Of a stretch of 64,000 bases of DNA, positions 18,294 through 29,994 are shown piece after piece (position 1 is the stretch's first letter; each line of letters begins with the position of its first letter). Origin of the DNA: Ruegeria sp. A3M17 (lineage in GTDB: Bacteria; Pseudomonadota; Alphaproteobacteria; Rhodobacterales; Rhodobacteraceae); contig NZ_QOCF01000018.1 in assembly GCF_003318255.1 (NCBI RefSeq), forward strand, positions 124,001 through 188,000. The letters run 5' to 3'. The position numbers and the translations under genes are program-made. The notes under the pieces were generated by a model. That model did no database searches. It was given only the letters and a program-made list of their open reading frames with translations, and was not told the origin of the DNA.

Positions 18294-19694
18294 TTACGTC
18301 GCTGCGTCAGAAAGCCGGGCCAGGGTTTCTTCTTTCCCCAGCACAAGCATCATGTCAAAAACTGAAGGCGTCACTGCCCGACCTGCCAACACGGCCCGCA
18401 ACGGGCCCGCCAGTTTGCCGAACTTAACCTCTTTCGCTTCTGCAAACGAATTTAGGGTTTGCTCCAGTTCGTTTCGCGTCCAGCTAGCATTTTGCACGTG
18501 CGGCGTCAATTCACTCAGTATACCATCGGATACTGAGGCCAGCGCTTTCTCAGCCTTTTCGTCGGGTTCAATTGGCCTTGACGCCAATACAAAGTGAGCT
18601 TTTTCAAGAAGTTCCGGGAACATCCGCGCGCGATCCTTGAGGCAATACATCGCACGTTCCAGATCACCGGATTGTGTTTCCGTGAGGTCAGGTAAATTCG
18701 CCGCCGCCAGATAGGCCTCGATCTCTTGCCGCAATGCAGCATCATCCGCGATGGCGATGTGCTGTCCACACAGATTTTCCAGCTTTTTCAGGTCGAAACG
18801 GGCAGGGCTTTTGCCGATTCCGTCAAGATCGAACCATTCCTTGGCCTGTTCGTCCGTAAAGAACTCATCGTCACCATGGCTCCAGCCCAGACGCGCCAAA
18901 TAGTTGCGCATACCTGCGGCAGGATAGCCCATGGCCTGATATTCCTGCGCGCCCAAAGCGCCATGGCGTTTGGACAGCTTTTTACCATCCGGCCCGTGGA
19001 TCAGAGGGATATGCGCCCAGACTGGAATGTCCCAACCCATCGCCTCATAGATCATCATCTGCCGCGCCGCGTTGTTCAGGTGGTCGTCGCCACGGATCAC
19101 GTGGGTCACGCCCGTGTCGTGATCGTCGACCACCACCGCGAGCATGTAGACCGGAGTGCCGTCCGACCGCAGGAGGATCATGTCGTCCAGCTGGTCGTTG
19201 CGAATAGTCACGTCCCCCTGAACCTGATCGCGGATTACCGTCGTGCCGACCTGAGGCGCCTTTATGCGGATCGCAAACGGAGCGTCCGGATGGGAGGACG
19301 CGTCTGCATCGCGCCAAGGGCTGCGGAACAGGGTCGATTTCCCCTCGGCCCGCGCTTGTTCACGGAACGCCGTGATTTCGTCCTGAGACGAAAAGCACTT
19401 GTACGCCTTGCCCTCGGCCAGCAACTGATGCGCCACCTCGGCGTGACGTGCGGCACCCTCGAATTGGCTGATCACTTCGCCGTCGTGATCCAGCCCCAGC
19501 CATTCCATGCCTTGCAGGATCGCAGCCGTTGCTTCCGGCGTCGAACGCTCGCGGTCGGTGTCTTCGATCCGCAACAGGAACTTGCCGCCACGGCCGCGGG
19601 CATAGAGCCAATTGAACAGCGCCGTACGGGCGCCGCCGATATGCAGGAAACCGGTTGGGGACGGGGCGAAACGAGTGACGACCTGATCGGACAT
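18294..19694 (-). CDS. gltX: Glutamate-tRNA ligase
   Basis: Charges tRNA-Glu (and in many alphaproteobacteria tRNA-Gln for later amidation). The 466-residue product has the class I signature [17 protein letters not shown] near residue 9 and the KMSKS-like KKLSKRHGA near residue 238. ATG 19694 gives the usual family N-terminus [15 protein letters not shown] and has AAGG upstream, so the longer frame to 19730 is not used. It is divergent from comEC, with 78 bases between starts. Confidence 0.94.
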   Translation of the reverse strand: MSDQVVTRFAPSPTGFLHIGGARTALFNWLYARGRGGKFLLRIEDTDRERSTPEATAAILQGMEWLGLDHDGEVISQFEGAARHAEVAHQLLAEGKAYKCFSSQDEITAFREQARAEGKSTLFRSPWRDADASSHPDAPFAIRIKAPQVGTTVIRDQVQGDVTIRNDQLDDMILLRSDGTPVYMLAVVVDDHDTGVTHVIRGDDHLNNAARQMMIYEAMGWDIPVWAHIPLIHGPDGKKLSKRHGALGAQEYQAMGYPAAGMRNYLARLGWSHGDDEFFTDEQAKEWFDLDGIGKSPARFDLKKLENLCGQHIAIADDAALRQEIEAYLAAANLPDLTETQSGDLERAMYCLKDRARMFPELLEKAHFVLASRPIEPDEKAEKALASVSDGILSELTPHVQNASWTRNELEQTLNSFAEAKEVKFGKLAGPLRAVLAGRAVTPSVFDMMLVLGKEETLARLSDAAT

Positions 19695-19772
19695 TGTGTG
19701 GATTAACCTTTTGGTAACCGTGTCGGGCATAGATTGGCGCCTGTCTAACGAGCCGGAAGGACGGGGGCAACC

Positions 19773-21815
19773 ATGCGTGTTCTGGCACGGGTCGAGGCCG
19801 CAATGCTGAACCAGACTGGGTATTTGTTTCAGTGGTCTCCGGTGTGTCTGGCAGTCGGTATTGGTCTGTATTTCAGCCTTCGGTTTGAACCGGCGTGGAT
19901 GGTCTATGCAGGCCTCGTTGCCGTGATCGCGATTTGCTTAGGCTTGGTGCGCTGGCTTCCGTCTGGCTGGGCTGCGTTAACAACAGGGGGGGCGCTGATC
20001 GCTGCCGGGTTTATCCTGGCGGGCGCGCGCGCTCACACGGTGGCAGAGCCGGTCCTGTCCTGGCGTTATTACGGCCCGGTCGAGGGGCGGATCGTTGCCA
20101 TGGATCGCTCTGCGTCGGATGCGCTGCGGATTACGCTGGATCGGGTGCGTGTAGGGGACGTGCCCGGTGACCGGCGGCCGCAGCGCGTCCGGCTCTCCTT
20201 GCACGGAGACGCGCGGTCGCTTGTGCCCGGCCAAAGGATCATGACCACTGCCTATTTGTCGCCGCCTCAAGGTCCGGTGGAACCGGGAGGGTTCGATTTT
20301 CGGCGACACGCTTGGTTTCAACGGCTGGGGGCCGTCGGATACACCCGTGTCCCGGTGCTGATCGCTGCGCCCCCGCAGCCCGAAGGCATCCGCATTACAG
20401 CATGGCGAATGGCGATTTCCCACCATGTCCGCACGATCCTGCCGGGTGAGATCGGCGGGTTTGCGGCCGCCGTCACAACGGGTGATCGCAGCGGTATGGG
20501 GCAAGAAACGCTAAAGTCACTGCGCGCATCCAACCTGGCGCATCTGTTGGCAATTTCGGGCCTGCACATGGGCTTGCTGACCGGGTTCGTCTATTTGATG
20601 TGCAGGCTTTTGTTCTCGACCATTCCTGCGCTGGCCCTCAGATTGCATGTGCGCAAACTGGCGGCTGTCTGTGCGATGTTCGCGGCCACGATCTACTTGT
20701 TACTGTCTGGGGGAAACGTCGCCACGGAACGCGCCTTTGTCATGGCGAGTGTCATGTTGATGGCCATACTGATCGACAGACGCGCGATTTCCCTACGGGC
20801 CGTTGCGGTCGCCGCACTTATTGTACTCATTCTGCGCCCCGAATCCTTGCTTAGCCCGGGGTTTCAAATGTCTTTTGCCGCAACGACAGCGCTTGTGGCG
20901 GTGTTCGGAGCATTGCGTGACATTGGACCGATGCCAGGGCCAAAGTGGCTGAAACCTGTTGCGGGCCTGCTGATGTCCTCGGCTATCGCGGGGTTTGCGA
21001 CCGCGCCAATTGGTGCGGCGCATTTCAACACATTGTCTCACTATGGCCTCTTGGCCAACATGCTTTCGGTGCCCGTCATGGGCATGGTAGTCGTCCCCTC
21101 GGCCGTGGTGGCAGCAATGCTGTCGCCATTTGGCCTTGAGATGGTGCCGCTGGCAGTGATGGGGCTAGGTTTAGAGTGGATTCTTGCGGTTTCTCAATGG
21201 GTATCGGGATTTGACGGCGCGCAAGGATATGTTGTCAGCCCGCCGCACCCTGTCCTGCCGCTAATTGCACTTGGCGGCCTGTGGCTTGCGCTGTGGCAAG
21301 GACGGGCCCGATGGGTTGGAATGGCACCAATGGCCGTGGCGTTGATGTTGTGGGGGCAGGGAAATCGCCCTGAAATACTGGTTGCGGATAGTGGCGGGCT
21401 TGTGGGCGTGATGACCGAACAAGGACGGGCCTTGAGTAAGAAAAGGGGAAGCGGGTTTGTCGCAACCGTCTGGTTGGAAAATGATGGGGACGGGGCAGAT
21501 CAGCTGCAGGCGGCCAGCCGATGGCCTCATGATTCCGGCACCATTCAACGGTATGACTGGCAGGGCATAGAGGTGTTGCACATAACAGGCAAACGCGCGG
21601 CGCGCGGGTTCAGTGCCTGCAATGCCGATCAGATCGTGATTTCTGCCGTGGCGCTGCAATTGTCCGGCGGCTGTGAAATCTTCGATCCGAAACGGTTAAT
21701 GGCCACGGGAAGCCTGTCTCTGTCGGGCGGTAAGATCACAACCTCAAAAGAGGCGATGGGCGACAGGCTCTGGTCCCCGAACACATCCGGGAACCGGTAT
21801 ACCAAGCAGTTTTAG
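19773..21815 (+). CDS. comEC: ComEC/Rec2-family DNA-uptake channel protein
   Basis: Inner-membrane protein of 680 residues that in competent bacteria forms the channel for incoming single-stranded DNA. The N-terminus (about 20-200) is a DUF4131-like region with two or three membrane helices and a periplasmic OB-like part. The Competence domain follows from about 220 to 490 with [15 protein letters not shown] near residue 250 and many membrane helices. The C-terminal 150 residues occupy the place of the metallo-beta-lactamase domain but show no HxHxDH metal site, so nuclease activity there is unlikely. No other competence genes are nearby. Its stop overlaps the convergent lexA stop by four bases. 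Confidence 0.88.
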   Translation: MRVLARVEAAMLNQTGYLFQWSPVCLAVGIGLYFSLRFEPAWMVYAGLVAVIAICLGLVRWLPSGWAALTTGGALIAAGFILAGARAHTVAEPVLSWRYYGPVEGRIVAMDRSASDALRITLDRVRVGDVPGDRRPQRVRLSLHGDARSLVPGQRIMTTAYLSPPQGPVEPGGFDFRRHAWFQRLGAVGYTRVPVLIAAPPQPEGIRITAWRMAISHHVRTILPGEIGGFAAAVTTGDRSGMGQETLKSLRASNLAHLLAISGLHMGLLTGFVYLMCRLLFSTIPALALRLHVRKLAAVCAMFAATIYLLLSGGNVATERAFVMASVMLMAILIDRRAISLRAVAVAALIVLILRPESLLSPGFQMSFAATTALVAVFGALRDIGPMPGPKWLKPVAGLLMSSAIAGFATAPIGAAHFNTLSHYGLLANMLSVPVMGMVVVPSAVVAAMLSPFGLEMVPLAVMGLGLEWILAVSQWVSGFDGAQGYVVSPPHPVLPLIALGGLWLALWQGRARWVGMAPMAVALMLWGQGNRPEILVADSGGLVGVMTEQGRALSKKRGSGFVATVWLENDGDGADQLQAASRWPHDSGTIQRYDWQGIEVLHITGKRAARGFSACNADQIVISAVALQLSGGCEIFDPKRLMATGSLSLSGGKITTSKEAMGDRLWSPNTSGNRYTKQF

Positions 21816-22510
21816 TAGCTGCGGATCAGTCCAACCAGACGACCCTGCACCTTGACCTTATCTTCCGGCAGAACGCGGGTTTCATAGACGGGGTTCGCAG
21901 CCTCAAGCGCGATAGCTTGCCCGCGGCGGAAGAACCGCTTCAATGTGGCTTCCTGATCTTCGACAAGGGCAACAACGATATCGCCGTTATCGGCAACCGA
22001 GGTTTCCCGTATCACCACAACGTCGCCATCGTTGATCCCGGCGTCGATCATCGAGTCGCCACGCACTTCCAGCGCATAATGCTCACCCTTTCCGGAAACC
22101 ATTGTTCCGGGTACCGCGACACGGTGCGAGACATGGCTAATCGCTTCGATAGGAACGCCGGCGGCGATGCGGCCCATCACTGGCAATTCCATCGCATCCA
22201 CAGTCACTGGCTCAAAATTCGCGGGGCGGGAGCCGGACGGCTTGTCGCCTTCGATCACACGCGGCTTGAAGGCCACTGTGGGTTCTCCACCCAGACTTTC
22301 CGGCAGTTTGACGATTTCAATGGCCCGCGCACGGTGCGCCAGTCGCCGAATGAACCCGCGTTCCTCTAGTGCCGTAATCAATCTGTGGATGCCAGATTTG
22401 GACCTCAGGTCCAGCGCGGCCTTCATTTCATCGAAACTGGGCGGAACACCGTCCGCCTGAACGCGTTTGTGAATGAATTCCAACAAATCCAACTGCTTCT
22501 TGGTCAACAT
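21812..22510 (-). CDS. lexA: LexA repressor
   Basis: SOS-response repressor that cleaves itself when RecA is activated. The 232-residue product has an N-terminal winged helix-turn-helix with [22 protein letters not shown], the Ala117-Gly118 cleavage site in GRIAAGVP, and the catalytic dyad Ser153 ([10 protein letters not shown]) and Lys191 (ATLKRF). A GTTC-N7-GTTC box lies 34 bases before the start, so it should repress itself. It follows moeA by 78 bases but that gap holds the SOS box, so lexA has a promoter of its own. Confidence 0.96.
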   Translation of the reverse strand: MLTKKQLDLLEFIHKRVQADGVPPSFDEMKAALDLRSKSGIHRLITALEERGFIRRLAHRARAIEIVKLPESLGGEPTVAFKPRVIEGDKPSGSRPANFEPVTVDAMELPVMGRIAAGVPIEAISHVSHRVAVPGTMVSGKGEHYALEVRGDSMIDAGINDGDVVVIRETSVADNGDIVVALVEDQEATLKRFFRRGQAIALEAANPVYETRVLPEDKVKVQGRLVGLIRSY

Positions 22511-22543
22511 TGCTCACACCTCGTCGGTCATGCGTTTTCTTTT

Positions 22544-22558
22544 GTTCTACGCATGTTC
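22544..22558. promoter_or_regulatory. SOS box (GTTC-N7-GTTC) in front of lexA
   Basis: The sequence GTTCTACGCATGTTC matches the direct-repeat SOS box known from alphaproteobacteria such as Rhodobacter, not the gamma-proteobacterial palindrome. Its place just upstream of lexA supports LexA autoregulation. Confidence 0.88.
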
Positions 22559-22588
22559 ACGTTTTGTGTCAATGGACTTGAGCGGGAT

Positions 22589-23761
22589 TTAGATCGGCAG
22601 GTATTGAACCTCATCCCCGGCAGGTCGGGCGGAATCATGCGGGGGGCGCACCAACAGAGCGTTTGCCTGCGCCAAAACGCTGAGCAGTGAACTGTCCTGA
22701 TCAGCACACGCGCGAATGCCAGTCTCGTTCAGCATAGCCCGCATGTAATGCTCACGCGGACCGTTTTCGCCCAATGGTTCAGCAAGACGTGCGGTTCGCA
22801 ATGGGGGCAGAACCTGTTCGACACCCAACATCCGACGCACCATCGGTAACAGGAAGAGATAGCCGCAAACCATTGCACTGACAGGATTTCCGGGCAAACC
22901 GACCATTGCCGTTTGTCCCAATCGACCCGCCATCAGGGGTTTTCCGGGGCGCATTCGGATCTTGTAGAAAGATTGCTCCATTCCCAGCCCGGTTGAGACG
23001 TCTGACACCAGATCGTAGTCTCCAACCGATGCGCCGCCGATGGTCACCACCAGATCCGCTCCTTCGGCCAGTCCGAAGGCGGTTTCAAGCGATGAGACCG
23101 TATCGCGCGCGACCGGAAGGATGCGGACGTGCGCACCCGCGTCCTCCAGCAGTGCTTTCAAGCCAAACGTATTGGATGCGATGATCTGATCGGGGCCGGG
23201 GGTTTCACCCGGCATCACCAGCTCATCACCGGTGGAGATCAGAGCGACGACAGGCTTTCGAGTCACTGGTACGGTCGCAACATTCATCGCCGCGATCAGC
23301 GCGATGTCCTCTGCGCGCAAACGACGGGGGGCCGAGATCTTTGTGCCTGCTTTGAAATCGACGCCCGCAGGTCTGATATTCGTTTTTGGGCCGGGTAGGT
23401 CCGAGATTGTGATCAGGTCGCCGCGACGTTCGGTATCTTCTTGTATGACAACGAAATCAGCACCTTTGGGGACCGGGGCGCCGGTGAAGATACGCACCGC
23501 CTGTCCGGGCCCGACGCGACCAGTGTAGCGGTTGCCAGCGGCCGACTCGCCGATGACCTTGAACATGGCGTGCAGCTCGACCTCGGTCGCTTTCATCGCG
23601 TAGCCGTCCATCGAGGATGCCTCAAACGGCGGCTGGTCGCGTGTGGCCTCCACTTCCTTTGCCAGGACGCGACCGGCGGCGGCGGACAAAGTGACGGTCT
23701 CGCTTGGCAGTGGCGAGACCAGATCAAACAGCAGTGCGCGGGCCTCTTCGACAGTGATCAT
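22589..23761 (-). CDS. moeA: Molybdopterin molybdenumtransferase
   Basis: Inserts molybdenum into molybdopterin-adenylate in the last step of molybdenum cofactor synthesis. The 390-residue product contains [14 protein letters not shown] near residue 43, [12 protein letters not shown] near residue 90, [12 protein letters not shown] near residue 175, [11 protein letters not shown] near residue 240 and RPGKPLMAG, all typical of MoeA. Its start overlaps the moaC stop by four bases, placing it at the end of the trpGDC-moaC-moeA unit. Confidence 0.94.
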   Translation of the reverse strand: MITVEEARALLFDLVSPLPSETVTLSAAAGRVLAKEVEATRDQPPFEASSMDGYAMKATEVELHAMFKVIGESAAGNRYTGRVGPGQAVRIFTGAPVPKGADFVVIQEDTERRGDLITISDLPGPKTNIRPAGVDFKAGTKISAPRRLRAEDIALIAAMNVATVPVTRKPVVALISTGDELVMPGETPGPDQIIASNTFGLKALLEDAGAHVRILPVARDTVSSLETAFGLAEGADLVVTIGGASVGDYDLVSDVSTGLGMEQSFYKIRMRPGKPLMAGRLGQTAMVGLPGNPVSAMVCGYLFLLPMVRRMLGVEQVLPPLRTARLAEPLGENGPREHYMRAMLNETGIRACADQDSSLLSVLAQANALLVRPPHDSARPAGDEVQYLPI

Positions 23762-24231
23762 TTCGCCTCGTAACGCCCTGATTTTCCGCCATCTTTCAGC
23801 AATACACGGATACCGCCGATTTCCATGGCCTTATCCACGGCCTTGGTCATATCATAGACCGTCAAGGCAGCCGTGGACACGGCGGTCAGCGCCTCCATCT
23901 CGACCCCAGTCTGACCCGATGTTTTGACTGTGGCTTCGACCAACACGCCGGGCAAGTCGGGATCCAGCGTCAGTTTGACAGCGACCTTGGTAACCGGGAG
24001 CGGGTGACATAAAGGGATCAGATCCGGTGTTTTCTTTGCGCCCATGATGCCCGCAAGACGTGCCACGCCCAGAACATCACCTTTCTTAGCGCGACCTTCG
24101 GAAATCAGATCAAAGGTGTCCTGCGCCATTTTGATGTGGCCAGCCGCCACGGCGACGCGGTCGGTGACTTCCTTGTCTGAGACATCGACCATATGGGCCT
24201 GTCCCTGAGCATCAAAATGGGTCAGCGGCAT
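23758..24231 (-). CDS. moaC: Cyclic pyranopterin monophosphate synthase
   Basis: Works with MoaA in the first step of molybdenum cofactor synthesis, forming cyclic pyranopterin monophosphate. The 157-residue product has [13 protein letters not shown] near residue 72, the [18 protein letters not shown] segment near residue 103 and a KDGGKSG C-terminus with catalytic lysine. ATG 24231 shares its A with the trpC stop (TGATG); a GTG one codon earlier is also in frame. It is translationally coupled to trpC on one side and moeA on the other. Confidence 0.95.
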   Translation of the reverse strand: MPLTHFDAQGQAHMVDVSDKEVTDRVAVAAGHIKMAQDTFDLISEGRAKKGDVLGVARLAGIMGAKKTPDLIPLCHPLPVTKVAVKLTLDPDLPGVLVEATVKTSGQTGVEMEALTAVSTAALTVYDMTKAVDKAMEIGGIRVLLKDGGKSGRYEAK

Positions 24232-25043
24232 CACATGACTCCGGGGATCAGAGGGCTTGCCAGAAGATGGCGGGTGGCTGCTGCCACGTCGTCCTGACGC
24301 ATCAGGCTTTCACCAATAAGGAAGCTGCGCGCGCCGTAACGTGCGATGTCGGCCAGATCGTCCGGTGTGCTCAGACCACTTTCGCAGACGATTGTCCGGC
24401 CCGCTGGCACAAGCTTTGACAGGTGGCGCGTTGTATCAAGAGATGTCTCGAAAGTCTTGAGATTACGGTTGTTTATCCCAATCAATGAACTCTTCAATTG
24501 CGCGGAACGTTCCAGCTCTTCCTGATCGTGAACTTCGATCAGCACATCCATGCCCCAGTCGAATGCCGTCTGTTCCAATTCGGCGGCTTGCGTGTCTTCG
24601 ACCGATGCCATGATGATCAGGATGCAATCTGCACCCAGAGCACGCGCCTCGACCACTTGATAGGGGTCGTACATAAAATCCTTGCGCAGCGCTGGAAGAG
24701 AGGTGGCAGCCCGGGCTTCGGTCAGGTATTCCTTTGCACCCTGAAAACTAGGCGTGTCGGTCAGCACCGACAAACAGGCAGCGCCGCCTTCTTCATAGGC
24801 TTTGGCCAGAGCGGGTGGATCGAAATCCGGGCGGATCAGACCCTTGGACGGGCTGGCTTTTTTGACCTCGGCAATCAGGCCGTAGCCCCGACGTGCCGCT
24901 GTTCGAAGCGCATCGGCAAAGCCGCGGACCTCGGGCGCGTTTCGGGCCTCGTTTTCCAGTGTTTCCAGCGACTTCTGCGCCTTGTCTGCCGCGACTTCTT
25001 CAAGTTTGTAGGCTTTGATTTTGTCCAGAACCGTCTCGGTCAT
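24231..25043 (-). CDS. trpC: Indole-3-glycerol phosphate synthase
   Basis: Closes the indole ring in tryptophan biosynthesis. The 270-residue TIM-barrel protein has [13 protein letters not shown] near residue 58 with the catalytic Lys, [13 protein letters not shown] near residue 118, [12 protein letters not shown] near residue 189 and CESGLST near residue 219. Unlike the E. coli enzyme it has no fused TrpF domain. Overlapping stop/start codons link it to trpD upstream and moaC downstream. Confidence 0.95.
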   Translation of the reverse strand: MTETVLDKIKAYKLEEVAADKAQKSLETLENEARNAPEVRGFADALRTAARRGYGLIAEVKKASPSKGLIRPDFDPPALAKAYEEGGAACLSVLTDTPSFQGAKEYLTEARAATSLPALRKDFMYDPYQVVEARALGADCILIIMASVEDTQAAELEQTAFDWGMDVLIEVHDQEELERSAQLKSSLIGINNRNLKTFETSLDTTRHLSKLVPAGRTIVCESGLSTPDDLADIARYGARSFLIGESLMRQDDVAAATRHLLASPLIPGVM

Positions 25044-26055
25044 GCGGCCTCCTGCGTAATTCGGGCCAGGGCCGCGATTTTGTCTTTAGCTTTTCCGCTG
25101 TCGATGCTTTCCCGCGCCTTGGCAGCGCCGTCTTTCAAGTCATCAGCAGAGCCAGCAACCACAAGGGCCGCGGCGGAATTCAACAGCACCGCATCGCGGT
25201 AGGCCGATGGCGCGCCGTCCAACAAGGCGCGGAATGCCACGGCGTTTTCTTCGGGCGTTCCGCCGATGATGTCCTCGAACGGGTGGACCGGTAGCCCTGC
25301 GTCTTCGGGATGCAGCTCGACTTCTTTCACAACGCCATCTTCCAGCGCAGCGACCCAGCTTACGCCGGTGATTGTCAACTCATCCGTGCCATCCGATCCG
25401 TGCACCAGCCAGGCGTGTTCGGCCCCCAAAAGACCCAGAGTTTCCGCCATCGGGCGGATCAGGTCACGACTGAACGCACCGGTCAGTTGACGCCGAACAC
25501 CAGCGGGGTTGGTCAATGGGCCAAGAATGTTGAAAATCGTACGCGTCCCAAGCTCTTGTCGACTGGGCATGACATGCGCAATAGCAGGATGGTGCATGGG
25601 TGCCATCATGAATCCGATGCCGACCTCTTGCAGAGCCTTTTCAACGATTTGTGAGCCAACCATAACGTTGATTCCCAGCTGACCCAACGCGTCTGCGGCA
25701 CCCGATTTAGAACTCAGGTTTCGGTTGCCGTGTTTGGCGACCGTGACACCGGCCCCAGCCACAACAAACGCTGTGGCGGTGGAAATGTTCAGTGTGCCTT
25801 TGCCGTCGCCACCGGTGCCGACGATATCCATCGCACCTGCCGGTGCTTTGACCGCATTGCACTTGGCGCGCATCACAGCGGCAGCGGCTGCATATTCGTC
25901 TACAGTTTCACCACGAGTGCGCATCGCCATCAGCAGGCCGCCGATCTGGCTGGGCGTGGCTTCGCCATCAAACAGGATGCTAAACGCCTGTTCAGCCTCG
26001 GCACGCGTTAAGGGTCGATCGGCTGCGGCTCCGATCAATGGCTTCAGAGCGTCGC

Positions 26056-26059
<4 letters not shown>
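25040..26059 (-). CDS. trpD: Anthranilate phosphoribosyltransferase
   Basis: Transfers phosphoribose from PRPP to anthranilate in tryptophan synthesis. The 339-residue product has the PRPP-binding motif [14 protein letters not shown] near residue 81, [17 protein letters not shown] near residue 108 and [10 protein letters not shown] near residue 150. It is a stand-alone TrpD, not fused to TrpG. It overlaps trpG and trpC by four bases each (ATGA). Confidence 0.95.
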
Positions 26060-26637
<578 letters not shown>

Positions 26638-26832
26638 TTGGGCACTTGTCTCGGCTTGGGCATTTCGGACTGGCGATACAGCCCTTGGCCACGGTATAAT
26701 GTCGGGACATACATGCTCAGGCTTGCGGGGCAGCGTCAAGAGGACATCCTGTTCAGGGCGCAATCGCAGGCCAAAGGCGCGGTAAACGGCGTTGAGGCGA
26801 TCGAAGCAGGATGAAGGCGAGAGGCAGTTAAG

Positions 26833-28425
26833 ATGGGCGGATTTTTAGGCGGGATGATCGCAGGGGCGGTCGTTGTTGGTCTGCTTGGTGCAGTATTATC
26901 CCTGAATACACCTTTGACCCGAAAACCGGTTGTAAACGCCGAGGCCCCCGAGCCTGCACCGGCTGCGGCCCCCGAGGTCAGCACCGAAGCAGCTGAGACG
27001 GTGGCAGATGCTGATCTGGTGACCGCGCCGCCGGTGACATCCGATGCGTCCGGGGATCAAACGGACAATCTTGCCGGGCTGGCGGACGTGGAGACAGTAC
27101 CAGACACTGAACCGACGATCAGTGAGGCGGTCACGCAGGTCGAAGAGATCGAAACACCTGACACGACTGAGATAACCGTTGCGAACGAGGCTCCGGTTGT
27201 GCCGCAGTCGCCTGCGCAATTGCAGCCATTGCCCAGCACCGAAGGTGAGCCGATCATTTCGGAAACTGCGCCGGAACCGCCGGTTGCACCCAAGCAAGAA
27301 GAGACCATTGCTGAGGTTGAGCCGCAGCCCGCGCCCGAAGTCCTGGAAATACTGCCCGCGCCGGAAGTGGAACAGGTACAGCCCGAGGTAACAGAGACTA
27401 AGCCTGAAATCGCGGAGCCGTTGCCCGAAGTCACCGAAACGGAAATTGAACCAGAACCTCTGCCCGAGCCCGAGGTCGCAGCGGTTCAACCGGAACCCGA
27501 GCCGCAGCCTGAACCCACGGCAATCGAACCCCTGGAGCCCGAGGTCGATCCGCTTGAGGACAACCCGATCGCTGTAGAAGGGGAAGAAGACCCGCAGCTT
27601 AAAAAGCTGCCCCGGATCGCAGCGGTCCCGCAGATTGGCGGTGAAGAAACGGATACCGGCGGTCAGACCGTTGGCAAACGAGTCGTCCCGCTGACTGAAC
27701 GCGATGACGCGCCGGTTTCAGCGGACGAGCAACCCGCGATACTTCTGCCCGGTAAGCCAATTGATGCCTATGCCGCCAAGTTCGAAAACCCCGAAGCCAA
27801 ACCGCTTATGTCGATCATTCTGATTGATGATGAAGGGGCGTTTGGGGCCGAGGCGTTGAAGGATTTCCCATACCCGCTCAGCTTTGCCGTCAGCCCGTCT
27901 GACCCCGATGCGGCCGAAAAAATGGCCCGCCATCGCGCAGCCGGTTTCGAGGTTCTGGCTCTTGCCGATTTGCCCAAGGCGGCCAGCGCACAAGATGCTG
28001 AGGTTTCGATGGCTGTGTGGTTGGATACTCTGCCAGAAACCGTTGGTATTCTGGAAGGTGTGGGAACCGGCATTCAAGGTAACCGCAAACTGGCCGATCA
28101 GGTGGCCGCAATTGCCGGTGATACCGGGCGCGGGCTTATCACCCAGGATAATGGTCTGAACACTGTCCAGAAACTGGCCGCTCGCAATGGCATCCCTTCC
28201 GGGGTCATCTTTCGCGACATCGACGGTGCCCGCCAGGACCCCACGATCATGCGACGTTTTTTGGATCAGGCGGCGTTCCGGGCTGGTCAGCAGGGAACTG
28301 TCGTCATGTTGGGACGGCTGCGCCCGGATACGATCTCGGCCCTGTTGCTATGGGGGCTGGAAGATCGCGGTGGCCGCGTGGCCATGGCCCCGATCTCTGC
28401 GGTCATGACGCAAGAAGCTCAGTAA
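26833..28425 (+). CDS. Divergent polysaccharide deacetylase family protein with long Pro/Glu-rich linker
   Basis: Membrane-anchored protein of 530 residues. One N-terminal helix (about 4-25) leads to a low-complexity periplasmic stretch (about 35-260) dominated by Glu, Pro, Val and Ala with repeats of PEPE/VEPQP type. The C-terminal domain from about 325 has the DUF610/YibQ-type divergent polysaccharide deacetylase pattern: [25 protein letters not shown] [24 protein letters not shown] and GLITQDNG. Catalytic activity in this family is not proven; a cell-wall role is inferred. It sits on the opposite strand between trpG and trpE. Confidence 0.85.
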   Translation: MGGFLGGMIAGAVVVGLLGAVLSLNTPLTRKPVVNAEAPEPAPAAAPEVSTEAAETVADADLVTAPPVTSDASGDQTDNLAGLADVETVPDTEPTISEAVTQVEEIETPDTTEITVANEAPVVPQSPAQLQPLPSTEGEPIISETAPEPPVAPKQEETIAEVEPQPAPEVLEILPAPEVEQVQPEVTETKPEIAEPLPEVTETEIEPEPLPEPEVAAVQPEPEPQPEPTAIEPLEPEVDPLEDNPIAVEGEEDPQLKKLPRIAAVPQIGGEETDTGGQTVGKRVVPLTERDDAPVSADEQPAILLPGKPIDAYAAKFENPEAKPLMSIILIDDEGAFGAEALKDFPYPLSFAVSPSDPDAAEKMARHRAAGFEVLALADLPKAASAQDAEVSMAVWLDTLPETVGILEGVGTGIQGNRKLADQVAAIAGDTGRGLITQDNGLNTVQKLAARNGIPSGVIFRDIDGARQDPTIMRRFLDQAAFRAGQQGTVVMLGRLRPDTISALLLWGLEDRGGRVAMAPISAVMTQEAQ

Positions 28426-28436
28426 GGTTGAATATG

Positions 28437-28463
28437 AAAAACGGCTGACCATGTGGTCAGCCG
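28437..28463. terminator. Terminator hairpin between the deacetylase gene and trpE
   Basis: CGGCTGACC pairs with GGTCAGCCG around ATGT. On the minus strand the stem is followed by five T, so it mainly ends trpE; it can also act on the convergent deacetylase transcript. Confidence 0.75.
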
Positions 28464-28470
28464 CTATTCT

Positions 28471-29982
28471 TTAAGAGTTGCCAGAGCCGGTGAATCGGGC
28501 CGCGTCCGCAGCAGCGCGCCGAATGGCATTCGATTTGTGGACGGTTTCCATGAATTCGGCCTCGGGGTCGCTGTCATAGACCACGCCGCCGCCTGCCTGA
28601 ATATAGAGCTTCTGGTCTTTCACGATGGCCGTGCGTAGGGCAATACACATATCCATGTCGCCGCCCGCGCTGAAATACCCCACGCCACCGCCGTAAACGC
28701 CGCGCTTTTCGGGCTCAAGCTCGTCGATGATCTCCATTGCACGGACCTTTGGCGCGCCTGAAACGGTGCCTGCAGGCATTCCGGCAAAGAAGGCATCCAG
28801 CGCGTCTTTGTCCTCGGCCAACTCGCCAACAACGTTGGAGACGATGTGCATCACGTGGCTGTAGCGTTCGATGATGAACTCTTCGGTAGGGCGCACAGTG
28901 CCGATCTTTGCGACACGACCGGTGTCGTTGCGACCCAGATCCAGCAGCATCAGATGCTCGGCCAACTCTTTCTTGTCGGCCAGAAGATCGACCTCGTTGG
29001 CCTTGTCCTCTTCGGGGGTCGCGCCGCGCGGGCGTGTGCCCGCGATGGGGCGGATCGTGACCTCATCACCGAAGACGCGGACCAGAATCTCGGGGCTTGC
29101 GCCCACGACCTGAAAGCCGCCAAAGTTGAAATAGAACATGAAGGGCGACGGGTTCGTGCGCCGAAGCGAACGATAGAGCGCGAAGGGAGGTTGCGGAAAA
29201 TCCTGCGTCCAGCGCTGCGCTGGAACAACCTGAAAGATGTCGCCCGCGCGGATGTAATCCTTGGCCTTTTCGACCGCTTCCAAATAGCCGGATTTGGTGA
29301 AATTCGACACCGGCGCGGCCACCTCGGACGCATCCCCAAGATCGCGCGTCTCGGCGGGCATGGCGCGTTCCAGATCGCGCACCGCGTCCATGACACGTTC
29401 TGCAGCCTGTGCATAAGCAGCCTTGGCTGATTGCCCCTCGCTGACCCACGCAGGCGACACAACCGTTACCTCGCCCTTGACGCCGTCCAGCACTGCAATG
29501 ACCGAGGGTCTGAGCATGATGGCATCAGGCAGGCCAAGCGGATCGGGGTTCACGTCAGGCAGGTATTCCACCAGCCGAACCATGTCATAGCCGAGATAGC
29601 CAAACAGCCCGGCAGCGGCCTGGGGCAGGTCGTCCGGCAGGTCAATTTTGCTTTCCGCCAGCAGGGCTCGCAGGTTATCCATCGGGTTGCCGGTTTGGGG
29701 CGAGAACGCATCGGGGTCGAACCGGGCCGAGCGGTTCAGCTCGGAAGTCTCGCCTTGGCACCGCCAGATCAGGTCCGGCTTCATCCCGATGATCGAATAG
29801 CGGCCACGCACCTCACCACCGGTAACCGATTCCAGCATGAACGCGTCTTTCTGCGCGCCTGTCAGCTTGAGCATCAAGGAAACCGGCGTGTCCAGATCAG
29901 CGGCTAAGCGGGTGTAGACAACCTGATTCTCGCCTGCCTCATAGGCGCGGGCGAAGCTGTCGAAGTCGGGGGTCAGCGCCAT
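28471..29982 (-). CDS. trpE: Anthranilate synthase component I
   Basis: Forms anthranilate from chorismate with ammonia from TrpG. The 503-residue product contains an N-terminal feedback region with LLESVTGG-like FMLESVTGGEVRGRYSIIG near residue 48. The C-terminal chorismate-binding domain has RPIAGTRPRGATPEED near residue 325, LMLLDLGRNDTGRVA near residue 355 and GTVSGAPKVRAMEI near residue 415. It lies 12 bases after ppiD on the same strand, so the two are probably co-transcribed. Confidence 0.95.
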   Translation of the reverse strand: MALTPDFDSFARAYEAGENQVVYTRLAADLDTPVSLMLKLTGAQKDAFMLESVTGGEVRGRYSIIGMKPDLIWRCQGETSELNRSARFDPDAFSPQTGNPMDNLRALLAESKIDLPDDLPQAAAGLFGYLGYDMVRLVEYLPDVNPDPLGLPDAIMLRPSVIAVLDGVKGEVTVVSPAWVSEGQSAKAAYAQAAERVMDAVRDLERAMPAETRDLGDASEVAAPVSNFTKSGYLEAVEKAKDYIRAGDIFQVVPAQRWTQDFPQPPFALYRSLRRTNPSPFMFYFNFGGFQVVGASPEILVRVFGDEVTIRPIAGTRPRGATPEEDKANEVDLLADKKELAEHLMLLDLGRNDTGRVAKIGTVRPTEEFIIERYSHVMHIVSNVVGELAEDKDALDAFFAGMPAGTVSGAPKVRAMEIIDELEPEKRGVYGGGVGYFSAGGDMDMCIALRTAIVKDQKLYIQAGGGVVYDSDPEAEFMETVHKSNAIRRAAADAARFTGSGNS

Positions 29983-29994
29983 ATTCGGTCTCTT

